A stretch of DNA of 64,000 bases. Origin: Pelagibacteraceae bacterium. Lineage in GTDB: Bacteria; Pseudomonadota; Alphaproteobacteria; Pelagibacterales; Pelagibacteraceae. Position numbers and translations under genes: made by a program. Within the stretch, counting starts at the first letter, position 1; each line of letters begins with the position of its first letter. The DNA is taken from the NCBI GenBank assembly GCA_022763425.1, contig JALEGD010000001.1, positions 944,572 to 1,008,571 of the forward strand, written 5' to 3'. Below, one piece after another: positions 1 through 9,367 of the stretch. The notes below the pieces were generated by a model. That model saw nothing but the letters and a program-made list of their open reading frames with translations. It did not search any database and was not told the DNA's origin.

Positions 1-746
1 TTGGCTTACTTGCAATAATATTTCAATTAATATTGTCAGTATATATTACACCTTTATTTTCGGCAAAAGGTAGGCAAATTCTTGGACAATCAAAATTTAG
101 TTTGATTAACTCATTAGTAAAAGAAAAAAATTTCAATTCACCTCTCAAAGGCCTAACTATTTATGTTGATGCCAATGATCAAAAAGGAAATTTAAATGGT
201 GTCTTTATTTATGAAAAAACAAGAACGATTATAGCCAAAAGAGGCGAGGTTATATCGAGTGACGGTAATAGTTATTTAAAATTATATGATGGTATAACAC
301 ATGAAAAAGTTGATGAAAATATAAATACTATCAATTTTAAAAATACTATTTTTGATTTTTCTAAATATCAATTGCAAAATATTATAGATTTAAAATTCAG
401 TGAAAGAAGTACATATTGGCTATTTCAAAATTTAAGATCTGCAAACAAAAAGGCAAACGAAATAAGGGAGGAATTTAATAAAAGAATAATCAGCCCTCTA
501 TTTACTATATTAGTATGTGTTGCATGCGGTTTCTTACTGTACTCCAATAATGAAAAAATAAATTTAAAAAAATATAAATTATTAATATACACCTCTGTTA
601 TTTTATCTTTAATTATAAATCAAATATTAATTGGATTAAGTGGGGAAAGTATAAAATTATCAATTTTATATTTTTTTTTAATTATATTTTCAATTATATT
701 TTTGTATTTGAGCTTAGTTAAACTAATAAACAGTGAAGTAAAATGA
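1..746 (+). CDS. lptF: LPS export permease LptF (5' end cut by window)
   Basis: Inner-membrane subunit of the LptB2FG transporter, which extracts lipopolysaccharide and passes it to the periplasmic Lpt bridge. The reading frame is open back to base 3 with no stop, so the ORF beginning at the internal TTG at 33 is not a true start and the gene continues off the window. The visible part holds the periplasmic beta-rich domain, then three C-terminal membrane helices (last ~80 residues). Its stop overlaps the lptG start in an ATGA junction. The order lptF-lptG-lptD supports the call. LptF and LptG are paralogues; position before lptG decides for LptF. Confidence 0.85.
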   Translation, partial: GLLAIIFQLILSVYITPLFSAKGRQILGQSKFSLINSLVKEKNFNSPLKGLTIYVDANDQKGNLNGVFIYEKTRTIIAKRGEVISSDGNSYLKLYDGITHEKVDENINTINFKNTIFDFSKYQLQNIIDLKFSERSTYWLFQNLRSANKKANEIREEFNKRIISPLFTILVCVACGFLLYSNNEKINLKKYKLLIYTSVILSLIINQILIGLSGESIKLSILYFFLIIFSIIFLYLSLVKLINSEVK

Positions 747-1849
747 AAAAAAGATATACCCCAAAAAAAATTATTCAATACTTAATCAAAGAGTTTTCAT
801 TATCTTTAACAATTTTTTTTTTTATTTTTGTATCACTAATAATACTTTCAACTTATATAGAAGAAATTATTTTTTTTAGAGAAAAAGTAACATCAGGTAA
901 TTTTTTTTTAAAAACTTTTATTTTAAGCCTAATTAAAACGCCAACTTTAATAATTAATATTTCACCATTTATTTTTTTATTTTCTGGAATCTTTTTCTTT
1001 GCAAAGTTGCTTAGATCAAATGAAATTACACCATTAAGTTTATCTGGTTTTTCAAAGAATTTTATTACTATTATTCCTGCATGCTTTTCTTTTTTTTGTG
1101 GCTTGATAATAATTTTAATATTAACTCCTGTTTCATCTGAATTATCTAAGTATTATGAGACCGTAAAACAAAAGTATACTAATAACGATAACTTAATAAT
1201 TATGAGCAATACAGGACTTTGGTTAAAAGAAAAAAATAATAATAAAATTTTTATAATTAGAAGCGATAAAATTTCAAATCAAATATTTAATGAACTTTCA
1301 AATGTCACAATTTACGAATTTGATGATAATTATAATTTTAAAATGCGAATAGACTCAAAAAAGGTAAAAATAACAGAAAAAAAATGGACTATTTTTAATT
1401 CACGAGAAATTACACAAAAAGGAAAATCAATAAACTCAATTAAAAACTTTAATACTTCGATTGAATTGAATAGCCTTAAAAATTTTTTTTCTAATGCTAA
1501 TACTTTTTCAATATGGAATATTCAGGATGAATTAGGTAAAATTAGAGAAAGGGGCTACTACGGCCAGGACATAATAATTACACTAAATAAATACTTGTCA
1601 TTACCATTTTTGCTTTTTTCGATGATTATTTTGGCAACATTTTTTACTATTAAAATCGGCTATCAGTTTAATAATTTCATTTACGCTTTTTTTGGAATTT
1701 TATCAGGAATTGTGGTGTATTTTTTATCAGATTTATCAATTGCAATTGGCAAAAGTGGTAAAATACCTTTAATATTGTCAGTATGGGTTCCTGTAATAAT
1801 AATTTTATTACTTTCAATTTATAATTTAATAAACCAAGAAAATGAATAA
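743..1849 (+). CDS. lptG: LPS export permease LptG
   Basis: Second membrane subunit of the LptB2FG ABC transporter. The 368 residues match the family's usual length, with three N-terminal membrane helices (about 17-37, 58-80, 100-125), a periplasmic beta-jellyroll-like middle (about 130-270) and three C-terminal helices. It starts in an ATGA overlap with lptF and its 3' end overlaps lptD by 8 bases, so the three genes are probably co-translated. A run of 11 T lies near 823-833 inside the coding region. Confidence 0.88.
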   Translation: MKKRYTPKKIIQYLIKEFSLSLTIFFFIFVSLIILSTYIEEIIFFREKVTSGNFFLKTFILSLIKTPTLIINISPFIFLFSGIFFFAKLLRSNEITPLSLSGFSKNFITIIPACFSFFCGLIIILILTPVSSELSKYYETVKQKYTNNDNLIIMSNTGLWLKEKNNNKIFIIRSDKISNQIFNELSNVTIYEFDDNYNFKMRIDSKKVKITEKKWTIFNSREITQKGKSINSIKNFNTSIELNSLKNFFSNANTFSIWNIQDELGKIRERGYYGQDIIITLNKYLSLPFLLFSMIILATFFTIKIGYQFNNFIYAFFGILSGIVVYFLSDLSIAIGKSGKIPLILSVWVPVIIILLLSIYNLINQENE

Positions 1850-4169
1850 TTTTAAAAATTTTAGAAAACTAATCATAATTGGGTTAATTTTTTTTCAATG
1901 CGATTACGCTCACTCTGAAGATTTTTTTGAAATTGAAGCTGAAAAATTTCAATACTTAAATAATAATAAAACAATAGTAGCAACCGGTAATGCCATTGCA
2001 AAAAATAAGGAAGGTACAACAGTTTCTTCAGATAAAATAATTTATCATAAAGAAAAAAAGTTAATAGAAACATTTAATAATTCCAAATATCAAGATGGGA
2101 AAAATATATTAACAGCAGTTAATTTTAAATATGATATTAATTTAAAAACAGTAGAAGCGAATAAAAACGTAATTCTTATAGATAATAAAAAAAATAAATA
2201 CCGCTTTAGTTTTTTTAAATATTTTGAACTAAAAGAAAATGGCTATGGAGAAGATAGTAAAGTCAATTTTGCAGATGGATCTTATCTTGAAGCCGCAGAG
2301 ATTAATACTAATAATAAAAACCAAATAACAAAATTAAACAATGCAAATTACACTACTTGTTCAAAGATAAAAAATAAAAATAAAGAGTTCTGCCCAACTT
2401 GGTCATTAAAAAGTAAAGAAGTAATACACGATAAAAAAAAAGGTTTAATAAAACATAAAAATTCTTTTTTGAAGATTAAAAATATTCCTATTCTTTACAG
2501 TCCTTACATATCTCATCCAGATCCGAGTGTTAAAAGGAAAAGTGGTTTTCTTCCTCCATTGATAAAAAGTATATCAAATTTAGGAAGGACAATCAGAACT
2601 CCGTATTTTTGGGCTATATCTGATGATAAAGATTTAACATTAACTCCAGTTTATTATTTTAATGAAAAAAATTCTATTCAAGCTTCTTATAGACAAGTAT
2701 TTAAAAATTCTTTTTTAAATTTAGAAACTGGATACTCGGGTGGATATAAAAAATTTAATAAGACAGGAAGAACTAAAGGATCAAGAAACTATTTATTTGC
2801 AGAATACAACAAAAATTTTAATAAAAATAATCTAGATAACAATCAAATTAATTTAAAAATTCAGAGAATTTCACAAGAAAATTTTGTCAGAGTAAATAAA
2901 ATTAATACAAAATTATTTAAAGAGGATATTAGAACTCTTGAGAATAGCTTAAAAATCAGCTCATACAAAAACACAAAAAGATTAGAAATGAAAGCTGGAA
3001 TCTTTGAGAATCTTAATATCTCGGATACTGAAAAATATACATATTATTTTCCAGATGGCTTATTTTCAAACAGTTTTGATAAATTTGAAAATTTTAAAAT
3101 AAATTATACAAACTATTTTCAAGGTAGAAAGTTTTCAAAAGATCAAAAACAATTTAAAATTAGAAATTTATTAAATTTAGAAAGCAAATTATTTCCTTAT
3201 AAAAAAATTGGCTTGGGAACTCAATTAAAAGCAAATATTTTTAACAAAAATATTTATAATGACAATGTCACGGGAGAAAAAGATAATACTAACGTTGATA
3301 ATTATTTAACTCTTGCATTAAATAACTCATTACCTTTGGTAAAATTTAACAATAATTCTTATCAAACTTTAACTCCAAAAATTTTTATAAAGTATACTAC
3401 TGGATCAATGCAAAATGCTTTACAAAATGAAAAAATACTTAATTACGCGGATATTTATTCAATGAACAGAACAAACAACTTAGACTTACCCGAAGTTGGC
3501 TCAAGCATGGGGCATGGAATTGAGTATTCATACAAAAGAAAAAGTAAATTAAAGAATAACAGCACCATATATAGCCTAACATCTGGTATTGGCCAGGTAA
3601 TAAGAAGTAACAGGTTGGATAATATGCCTATTAAATCATCATTAAATAATAGTTCTTCAGATTTTGCTGGATTTGCTAAGTTTTCTTTTTTTGGAGACGA
3701 GAATATAAAAATTAATAAGCAGAACAATAAAATAAATTTTTTAAATTATTTTGAAAAAGATTTTATTGAATTTAATTATAAATATAACTTAGATAATAAT
3801 TTAAAAAAATTGAATAGAAACAACATTAGTTTAAACAGTAATTTTAATAATTTTAACTTTTCGCTCGCATACGATGAAAAAAATAATCATATTGGAAATG
3901 ATAGATCAGGTTTATTTAATTTAAAAACTCTTTTGAAAAAAAATTATTATTTAGGATTTGAAAGTAAAAAAAATCTTTTAACTAATAAATCTGAATATCT
4001 GAATTTTTCACTTAATTACGAGAACGATTGTATAGTAACAGCTTTAACTTTATCAAAAGAATTTTATAATGATAAAGATCTGACAAATTCCAAAACTTTA
4101 ATTTTAAGTATAATAATTAAACCTTTTTCAGATAGCTTTGCTCCGGATTTAACAAACTTTATTAATTAA
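1842..4169 (+). CDS. lptD: LPS assembly outer-membrane protein LptD
   Basis: Outer-membrane beta-barrel that inserts lipopolysaccharide into the outer leaflet. The 775-residue protein begins with a signal peptide (hydrophobic residues 9-20, likely cleavage near AHS-ED), followed by an OstA-like beta domain that fits repeated patterns such as VATGNAIAKN, and a long C-terminal barrel region. A cysteine pair lies in the N-terminal third (TTCSK and EFCPTW) and one cysteine near the end (ENDCIV), compatible with disulfide-assisted assembly as known for LptD. It overlaps lptG by 8 bases and is followed one base later by the surA-like gene. Confidence 0.88.
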   Translation: MNNFKNFRKLIIIGLIFFQCDYAHSEDFFEIEAEKFQYLNNNKTIVATGNAIAKNKEGTTVSSDKIIYHKEKKLIETFNNSKYQDGKNILTAVNFKYDINLKTVEANKNVILIDNKKNKYRFSFFKYFELKENGYGEDSKVNFADGSYLEAAEINTNNKNQITKLNNANYTTCSKIKNKNKEFCPTWSLKSKEVIHDKKKGLIKHKNSFLKIKNIPILYSPYISHPDPSVKRKSGFLPPLIKSISNLGRTIRTPYFWAISDDKDLTLTPVYYFNEKNSIQASYRQVFKNSFLNLETGYSGGYKKFNKTGRTKGSRNYLFAEYNKNFNKNNLDNNQINLKIQRISQENFVRVNKINTKLFKEDIRTLENSLKISSYKNTKRLEMKAGIFENLNISDTEKYTYYFPDGLFSNSFDKFENFKINYTNYFQGRKFSKDQKQFKIRNLLNLESKLFPYKKIGLGTQLKANIFNKNIYNDNVTGEKDNTNVDNYLTLALNNSLPLVKFNNNSYQTLTPKIFIKYTTGSMQNALQNEKILNYADIYSMNRTNNLDLPEVGSSMGHGIEYSYKRKSKLKNNSTIYSLTSGIGQVIRSNRLDNMPIKSSLNNSSSDFAGFAKFSFFGDENIKINKQNNKINFLNYFEKDFIEFNYKYNLDNNLKKLNRNNISLNSNFNNFNFSLAYDEKNNHIGNDRSGLFNLKTLLKKNYYLGFESKKNLLTNKSEYLNFSLNYENDCIVTALTLSKEFYNDKDLTNSKTLILSIIIKPFSDSFAPDLTNFIN

Positions 4170-4170
4170 T

Positions 4171-4752
4171 ATGAAAAAAATTTTATTTTATATAATAATT
4201 TTTTTCATATTAATTAATAAAATTATATATGCCAAAAATTTAGAAATCATGACTTTGGCAAGTATAAATAATACGTCGGTAACAAATCTTGATCTTTTTA
4301 ATGAAATAAAATTATTAGAAATAATTGAAAATAAAAAAATATCAGTTGAATCACAAAAATTAATACTTAATAAATTTATAGATGAAAAAATTAAGGAATT
4401 AGAAACCAAAGAAATTAAGCTTAACAGTAATCAATTAGACAGCATAGAAAATAAAATGTCATTAATTATTAATGAAATTAATAGTAAAAATTTAAGCTTT
4501 AATAACGATATAAGAAAAAAATTAAGAAAAAAATTAGAAATCTCATTAAAGTGGGAAAAGTTAATTTATTTAAAATTTAAAAATAAAATAGAGGTTAATC
4601 TTAATGAAATTGAATCTCTCCTTAAAAATAAAATGCAAAATAAGATAGATAGAGAAAAAATTATAAATTTTGAAAAACAAAAAAAGTTAAAAATTATTTC
4701 CAAAGGTTATTTTGATAAAATAAAGAATAAATACTTAATTGAATTTTATTAA
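4171..4752 (+). CDS. surA: Shortened SurA-like periplasmic chaperone
   Basis: Probable outer-membrane-protein chaperone. It occupies the classical surA slot in lptD-surA-pdxA-rsmA. The 193 residues comprise a signal peptide (about 1-21), a helical region resembling the SurA N-terminal chaperone domain (ASINNTSVTNLDLFNEIKL onward), and a short C-terminal segment like the closing helix of SurA. Typical SurA is about 430 residues and carries two parvulin domains; none is visible here. The stop overlaps pdxA by one base (TAATG). Function is inferred from position and N-terminal similarity; sequence similarity is modest because of the heavy Lys/Asn/Ile bias. Confidence 0.65.
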   Translation: MKKILFYIIIFFILINKIIYAKNLEIMTLASINNTSVTNLDLFNEIKLLEIIENKKISVESQKLILNKFIDEKIKELETKEIKLNSNQLDSIENKMSLIINEINSKNLSFNNDIRKKLRKKLEISLKWEKLIYLKFKNKIEVNLNEIESLLKNKMQNKIDREKIINFEKQKKLKIISKGYFDKIKNKYLIEFY

Positions 4753-5642
4753 TGAAAAGCATTTGTATAATTCTTACAGATCCAGATAGTATTAATGAGC
4801 AAATATTGCTTAATTCTTTTAATAAATTGAAGAAAAGTAATTTAAAAAAAATTTATTTATTAGGTGACTCTAAATTATTTCCAAAATTATTTAAAAAAAT
4901 TTCAAAAATTAAAAAAATCAATTTTTTTAATATAAAGCTTCAACAAAAAAATTATTTAAAATATTTGCATAATTTGACCGATAAAAGCTTGGAGCTATTT
5001 GATAAAAAAAAAATTCAATATTTAATTAATATGCCTTTAAATAAGAAAAAATTTTTAAAAAATAAATTTTTAGGATTTACCGAGTTTATTTCTCATAAAA
5101 TTGATAAAAAAAAAAATGAGAATATGTTACTTTTTAATAAAAATTTTTCTGTTTGTCCCCTCACTACTCATGAACAGATTAAAAATGTACATAAAAAAAT
5201 AAACAAAAAAATTTTAATAAACGCTATTAAAAATATAATTTTCTTTTACAAAAAAATTTTAAAATTTAAAGATACTAAAATAATAGTTTTAGGATTAAAT
5301 CCTCATGCAAGTATTGATACTAATAAAATTTCAAAAGATAATACTTGTATCAAACCAGTTGTTAAATTTTTCAAAAAAAAAAAAATAGATATATCAGGTC
5401 CCGTTTCAGCAGATACAGCATTTATTAACACTGAAAATAAGGTTTTTTTAGGAATGTATCATGATCAAGTTTTGATACCTTTTAAAATGAAAAATAAATT
5501 TAACGGAATTAACATTACAATTGGTAAAAAAATTATAAGATTATCTCCTGATCATGGGACAGGTATAAATTTAAAAAATAAAACAAAAAATATTGATAAT
5601 ACAAGCTTTATAGAATGTATAAAATTTTGTGAAAAGTATTAA
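4752..5642 (+). CDS. pdxA: 4-hydroxythreonine-4-phosphate dehydrogenase PdxA
   Basis: Oxidises 4-phosphohydroxy-L-threonine in the DXP-dependent pyridoxal phosphate pathway. The metal-binding histidine motifs expected for PdxA are present: ISHK (about residue 117), GMYHDQVLIPF (about 235) and SPDHGTGI (about 270). At 296 residues it is shorter than the E. coli enzyme (about 330). It is joined to surA and rsmA by one-base TAATG overlaps. A run of 13 consecutive A residues (5373-5385) encodes four lysines and is a potential slippage site. Confidence 0.87.
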   Translation: MKSICIILTDPDSINEQILLNSFNKLKKSNLKKIYLLGDSKLFPKLFKKISKIKKINFFNIKLQQKNYLKYLHNLTDKSLELFDKKKIQYLINMPLNKKKFLKNKFLGFTEFISHKIDKKKNENMLLFNKNFSVCPLTTHEQIKNVHKKINKKILINAIKNIIFFYKKILKFKDTKIIVLGLNPHASIDTNKISKDNTCIKPVVKFFKKKKIDISGPVSADTAFINTENKVFLGMYHDQVLIPFKMKNKFNGINITIGKKIIRLSPDHGTGINLKNKTKNIDNTSFIECIKFCEKY

Positions 5643-6409
5643 TGCCTAAAAAAAAATTTGGTCAAAATTTTTTAAACAATGAAGGTTTGTGTGACCAGAT
5701 TATACAACTTGAAAAAATAGAAAATAATAATATTTTAGAAATTGGAGCAGGAAATCTCGCTCTTACTAAAAAAATAGTTTTAAAAAATCCAAAAAAATTT
5801 GTGTCACTAGAAATTGATATAGATTTAATAAAAAAATATGAAAATACTTCATTTTCAAAATATTTATATCATGCAAATGCATTAAAAATTGATGAGATGA
5901 TTTTTTTTAGAGATGAAAAATTTACAATAATTTCAAATTTACCTTTTAATCTATCATCAGAATTATTAATTAAATGGATTAAATTTCAAAATACCAACAA
6001 TCGCATAAAAAGTATGACTTTAATGTTTCAAAAAGAACTTGCAGAAAGAATAATTGCAGAAAAAAATACAAAAAAATTTGGACGAATATCAATACTCGCA
6101 GGTGCTTATTTTAGTATAAAAAAAAAAATTGATATAAAAAAAAATAATTTTTTCCCTATGCCTCAAGTTGATGCTACAGTTTTGCAATTTACGCCTTTAA
6201 AAAAAAATAGAATTTCAAAAAATAATTTAAATAAGTTAGAAAAAATTACATCACTTTTTTTTAATGATAGAAGAAAAAAAAATCAAAAAAAAATAAAAAA
6301 AATATTTACTGAAGAACAGATAAAAAAAGAAGGATTTGATATTTTTTTCGATTTACGACCTGAAAATCTTGATAGAGAAACTTATTATAAATTCACAGAA
6401 AAATTATAG
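5642..6409 (+). CDS. rsmA: 16S rRNA dimethyladenosine transferase RsmA (KsgA)
   Basis: Dimethylates two adjacent adenosines in the 3'-terminal helix of 16S rRNA during small-subunit maturation. SAM-binding motif I (EIGAGNLALTKK) lies near residue 36 and the catalytic NLPF motif near residue 99, followed by the usual C-terminal helical domain. The 255-residue length is close to normal. It is the last gene of the lpt-surA-pdxA run. Its stop overlaps the stop of the oppositely oriented gmk by six bases. Poly-A stretches of 9-11 bases occur within the gene. Confidence 0.92.
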   Translation: MPKKKFGQNFLNNEGLCDQIIQLEKIENNNILEIGAGNLALTKKIVLKNPKKFVSLEIDIDLIKKYENTSFSKYLYHANALKIDEMIFFRDEKFTIISNLPFNLSSELLIKWIKFQNTNNRIKSMTLMFQKELAERIIAEKNTKKFGRISILAGAYFSIKKKIDIKKNNFFPMPQVDATVLQFTPLKKNRISKNNLNKLEKITSLFFNDRRKKNQKKIKKIFTEEQIKKEGFDIFFDLRPENLDRETYYKFTEKL

Positions 6410-7012
6410 ATTTTTAATTTTTTTATAAATAGTTGACATTCTTTTTTTTTCGTCAAGTAACATTTTTATTTTTTTTATAATAGCGCTTGAACATTCATTT
6501 AAATTATCATTAATAAAAACAAAGTCATATTCTACCCAGTGAGCGATATCTTTTTTGGCTGCGGAAAACCTTTTTAATGCATTAATAGGGTCATTTGGAT
6601 GCCTCTTTATTAATCTTTTTTTCAAAACTTCTCGACTTGGGGGAAGTAAAAAAAAAGAATAACAGTTTTTTTTTATTTTTTTTTTAATTGATTTTGCTCC
6701 TTGCCAGTCAACATCAAATAAAACAATATTTTTATCTTTTATTTTTTTTGAAACTTGACTTTTTAGAGTGCCATAGAAATTGTCATAAACTTTTGCATCT
6801 TCTAAAAATTTATTATTTTTTTTTAAGTTTATAAATTTTTTTTTTGATACAAAAAAATAATCTACACCATCTTTCTCTCCATCTCTTGGCTTTCTGGTAG
6901 TACAAGAGATAGAAAGTTGAGATTTTTTAATTTTTTTTAAGATCTTTTTCGTAATAGTTGTTTTTCCAGCACCAGACGGAGAAGAAATAATTATAGAAAG
7001 TCCAAAATGCAA
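6404..7012 (-). CDS. gmk: Guanylate kinase
   Basis: Phosphorylates GMP/dGMP with ATP in purine nucleotide synthesis. The P-loop SPSGAGKTT lies near residues 10-18, and the GMP-binding SCTTRKPRDGE segment and DVDWQG motif follow. The 202 residues are normal for the family. It begins 9 bases after the acpP stop, so it probably belongs to the fabD-fabG-acpP transcript. In many alphaproteobacteria fabF and mltG-type genes separate acpP from gmk; here nothing does. Confidence 0.93.
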   Translation of the reverse strand: MHFGLSIIISSPSGAGKTTITKKILKKIKKSQLSISCTTRKPRDGEKDGVDYFFVSKKKFINLKKNNKFLEDAKVYDNFYGTLKSQVSKKIKDKNIVLFDVDWQGAKSIKKKIKKNCYSFFLLPPSREVLKKRLIKRHPNDPINALKRFSAAKKDIAHWVEYDFVFINDNLNECSSAIIKKIKMLLDEKKRMSTIYKKIKNL

Positions 7013-7021
7013 AGGTAAAAA

Positions 7022-7258
7022 TTACTTAGAATTACTTTCTATAAATTTTACCGCATCACCAACGGTTAATATTTTCTCTGCTTCACTATCTGAAATTTCA
7101 GATCCAAATTCTTCTTCAAAAGCCATTACTAATTCAACAGTATCCAAACTATCAGCTCCTAGGTCTTCAATAAAACTTGCCTCATCAGTCACTTTTGCAG
7201 CATCCACGCCTAAGTGATCAACTATTATTTTCTTAACTTTTTCTCTTACTTCGCTCAT
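7022..7258 (-). CDS. acpP: Acyl carrier protein
   Basis: Carries growing acyl chains on a 4'-phosphopantetheine arm during fatty-acid synthesis. The 78-residue acidic protein contains the attachment motif [10 protein letters not shown] with the modified serine at residue 37. It follows fabD and fabG. A strong ribosome-binding site (AAGGAG, complement of 7263-7268) precedes the ATG, in contrast to most genes here, consistent with high expression. Its composition is noticeably less lysine/asparagine-rich than its neighbours, as expected for a conserved acidic carrier. Confidence 0.96.
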   Translation of the reverse strand: MSEVREKVKKIIVDHLGVDAAKVTDEASFIEDLGADSLDTVELVMAFEEEFGSEISDSEAEKILTVGDAVKFIESNSK

Positions 7259-7308
7259 AAATTCTCCTTTTTGTTATAATATTTTAATAGATGATTAATT
7301 GAACTTAA

Positions 7309-8043
7309 TCAAGCCATATACATCCCACCATTCACATGAATTGTCTCACCAGTAATGTATGAAGAATTTTCAGAACACAGAAATATTACAGCATTTGCAA
7401 TATCTTCCCCTGTGCCCAATCTATTAATTGGTATATTTTTTAGAAGTTCATTTTTATATTCTTCCTTTAAGTCTTTTGTCATATCAGTAGATATAAAACC
7501 TGGAGATACACAGTTCAATCTAATATTTTTTTTTGCATACTCTTTTGCTAATGATTTTGTCATTGCGACCACGCCTGCTTTTGATGCTGTGTAATTTGCT
7601 TGGCCAGCATTACCAGTATGCCCAACTACGGAAGTTATATTAACTATACATCCTGATTTATTTTTAATCATTGCCTTAATAGCAATTTGACAGGTAAAGA
7701 AAACTGAATTCAAATTAATATCAATAACATCTTGCCATTCATCTTCCTTCATTCTTAAAGTTAAGTTATCTTTAGTAATTCCTGCATTATTAATTAAAAT
7801 ATCTAATCCACCAAGAGTATCTATAAATTTTGGAAATTGGTTTAAAACTTCTTTTTGATTTTTTAAATTTAGCTGTTCAATTTTGATATTAGAAAAATTT
7901 TTCTTTAAATTTTCCAAATTACTTAAGTTAGAACCAATGGTTAAAATTTCTGCACCTTGCTCGTAAATTTTTGATAACACTGATAGTCCAATGCCTCTAG
8001 AGCCACCAGTAATAATAATTTTTTTATTTTTTAAATCATTCAT
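7309..8043 (-). CDS. fabG: 3-oxoacyl-[acyl-carrier-protein] reductase FabG
   Basis: NADPH-dependent reduction of 3-oxoacyl-ACP in fatty-acid elongation. It is a short-chain dehydrogenase with the cofactor motif TGGSRGIG near the N-terminus, NNAG, and the Ser-Tyr-Lys catalytic set (ITSVVG and YTASK). An in-frame upstream start at 8070 exists, but MNDLKNKK at 8043 matches family N-termini and makes an 8-base overlap with the fabD stop, so it was chosen. It lies between fabD and acpP in a typical fab cluster. The C-terminal NGGMYMA is characteristic. Confidence 0.93.
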   Translation of the reverse strand: MNDLKNKKIIITGGSRGIGLSVLSKIYEQGAEILTIGSNLSNLENLKKNFSNIKIEQLNLKNQKEVLNQFPKFIDTLGGLDILINNAGITKDNLTLRMKEDEWQDVIDINLNSVFFTCQIAIKAMIKNKSGCIVNITSVVGHTGNAGQANYTASKAGVVAMTKSLAKEYAKKNIRLNCVSPGFISTDMTKDLKEEYKNELLKNIPINRLGTGEDIANAVIFLCSENSSYITGETIHVNGGMYMA

Positions 8044-8962
8044 AATTCTTAATATCTTCCAAATTGTCAATTTTTAAACATTTAATTTCAAAATCAAATC
8101 TTTTAAACATGTTTGTCAAAGCTTTTCCTGGGCCGCATTCTACAGCTTTTGATATTTTGTTATTTGAAAAAAATTTGACTGTATCCCTCCATTTTACTCT
8201 TGAGTAAACACATTTAATTAAAAGGTTTTTTATTTCATTGTTTAAATTTTCAGCTTTTGTGCTGACATTAGATACTAAAGGAATTTTAGGATCTTTAAAA
8301 TGAAAATCCTCAATATAATTCTTTAGTTCTTCAGCTGCAGGTTTCATCATTTTACAATGAAATGGAGCGCTTACAGGTAAAAGTATGGATTTTTTTTTCA
8401 ATTCTACTTTTAATGAAATCACCATTTTATCAATTTCTTGTTTCGCTCCACTTATAACACATTGGCCAGGACAGTTATCATTTGAAATTTCAATAGTTTG
8501 AAATTTTTTTTCTAAAATAAATTTTTCTAGATTATCTATGTCGGTATTTAAAACAGCTGCCATACTTCCTTCTCCAATCGGTACAGCACTTTGCATTGCT
8601 TGACCTCTTTTTTTTAAAATTTTTGCTGCATCAGAAAGTTTAATCGATTCAGAGGCAACCAGGGCACTATATTCCCCCAGTGAGTGACCAGCGCAAAAGT
8701 CAAAATTGTTGATACAAATACCTTTTTCTTTTTTCAATGCTTCAAAAGTGGCAATACTTACAGCCATAATTGCAGGTTGCGTGTTTTCAGTTAAATTTAA
8801 TTTATTAATATCTTCTCCAAAAATAACCCTGCTAAGATTTTGATTTAATGCATTATCTACCTCATCAAATACACGTCTTGATACATCAAAATTCTCATTT
8901 AAATACTTTCCCATTCCTAAATATTGCGACCCCTGGCCTGGAAAAACTATACATTTAGTCAT
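8036..8962 (-). CDS. fabD: Malonyl-CoA:ACP transacylase FabD
   Basis: Transfers malonyl from CoA to acyl carrier protein to feed fatty-acid elongation. The nucleophile motif GHSLGEYSAL puts the catalytic serine near residue 94, the catalytic histidine lies in APFHCKMM near residue 200, and the N-terminus carries the oxyanion GQGSQ motif. The 308 residues match the family. It is the first gene of the minus-strand fab transcript, divergent from rpsF across 78 bp. Confidence 0.94.
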   Translation of the reverse strand: MTKCIVFPGQGSQYLGMGKYLNENFDVSRRVFDEVDNALNQNLSRVIFGEDINKLNLTENTQPAIMAVSIATFEALKKEKGICINNFDFCAGHSLGEYSALVASESIKLSDAAKILKKRGQAMQSAVPIGEGSMAAVLNTDIDNLEKFILEKKFQTIEISNDNCPGQCVISGAKQEIDKMVISLKVELKKKSILLPVSAPFHCKMMKPAAEELKNYIEDFHFKDPKIPLVSNVSTKAENLNNEIKNLLIKCVYSRVKWRDTVKFFSNNKISKAVECGPGKALTNMFKRFDFEIKCLKIDNLEDIKNYE

Positions 8963-9040
8963 TTTTTAAAGAATATATCTATTGAATTAAAATTAATACT
9001 CTTATATCAAACCATTTTTTTAAATTAAATAATTATAATT

Positions 9041-9367
9041 GTGAATATATACGAACATACATACATTGCTGCACCTGAGGCAAATAAAAAAGACTTAGAG
9101 AATATTGAAAAAAAAATTGAAGAGATTCTTGTTAAATCATCAGGCAAAATCTGCATAGTAGAAGACTGGGGTTTGCGAAACTTAGCCTATCCAATTAAAA
9201 AAAATAATAAAGGACACTATAGAAATTTATATTTAGAAGGTGACAACAAAACAATTAAAGCAATTGAAGAATTTGAAAAATTTAACAATAAAATAATAAA
9301 ATATTTGTCTATAAAAATTAAAAAACTTCCAAAAGACAAATCTGAATTAGCTATAGAGAATAACTAA
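9041..9367 (+). CDS. rpsF: 30S ribosomal protein S6
   Basis: Small-subunit platform protein that pairs with S18. A GTG start gives MNIYEHTYIAAPEA, which aligns with the usual S6 N-terminus (Y-E-hydrophobic-PE). The 108 residues are normal. No clear Shine-Dalgarno precedes the GTG; a TATAAT string at 9034-9039 sits too close to act as a -10 element for this start. It is the first gene of the rpsF-rpsR-rplI operon, with one-base or smaller gaps. Confidence 0.93.
   Translation: MNIYEHTYIAAPEANKKDLENIEKKIEEILVKSSGKICIVEDWGLRNLAYPIKKNNKGHYRNLYLEGDNKTIKAIEEFEKFNNKIIKYLSIKIKKLPKDKSELAIENN

Noticed and set aside
9034-9039. TATAAT just before rpsF as a -10 element
   Set aside because: Transcription would begin inside the coding sequence, while the GTG start agrees with S6 proteins.
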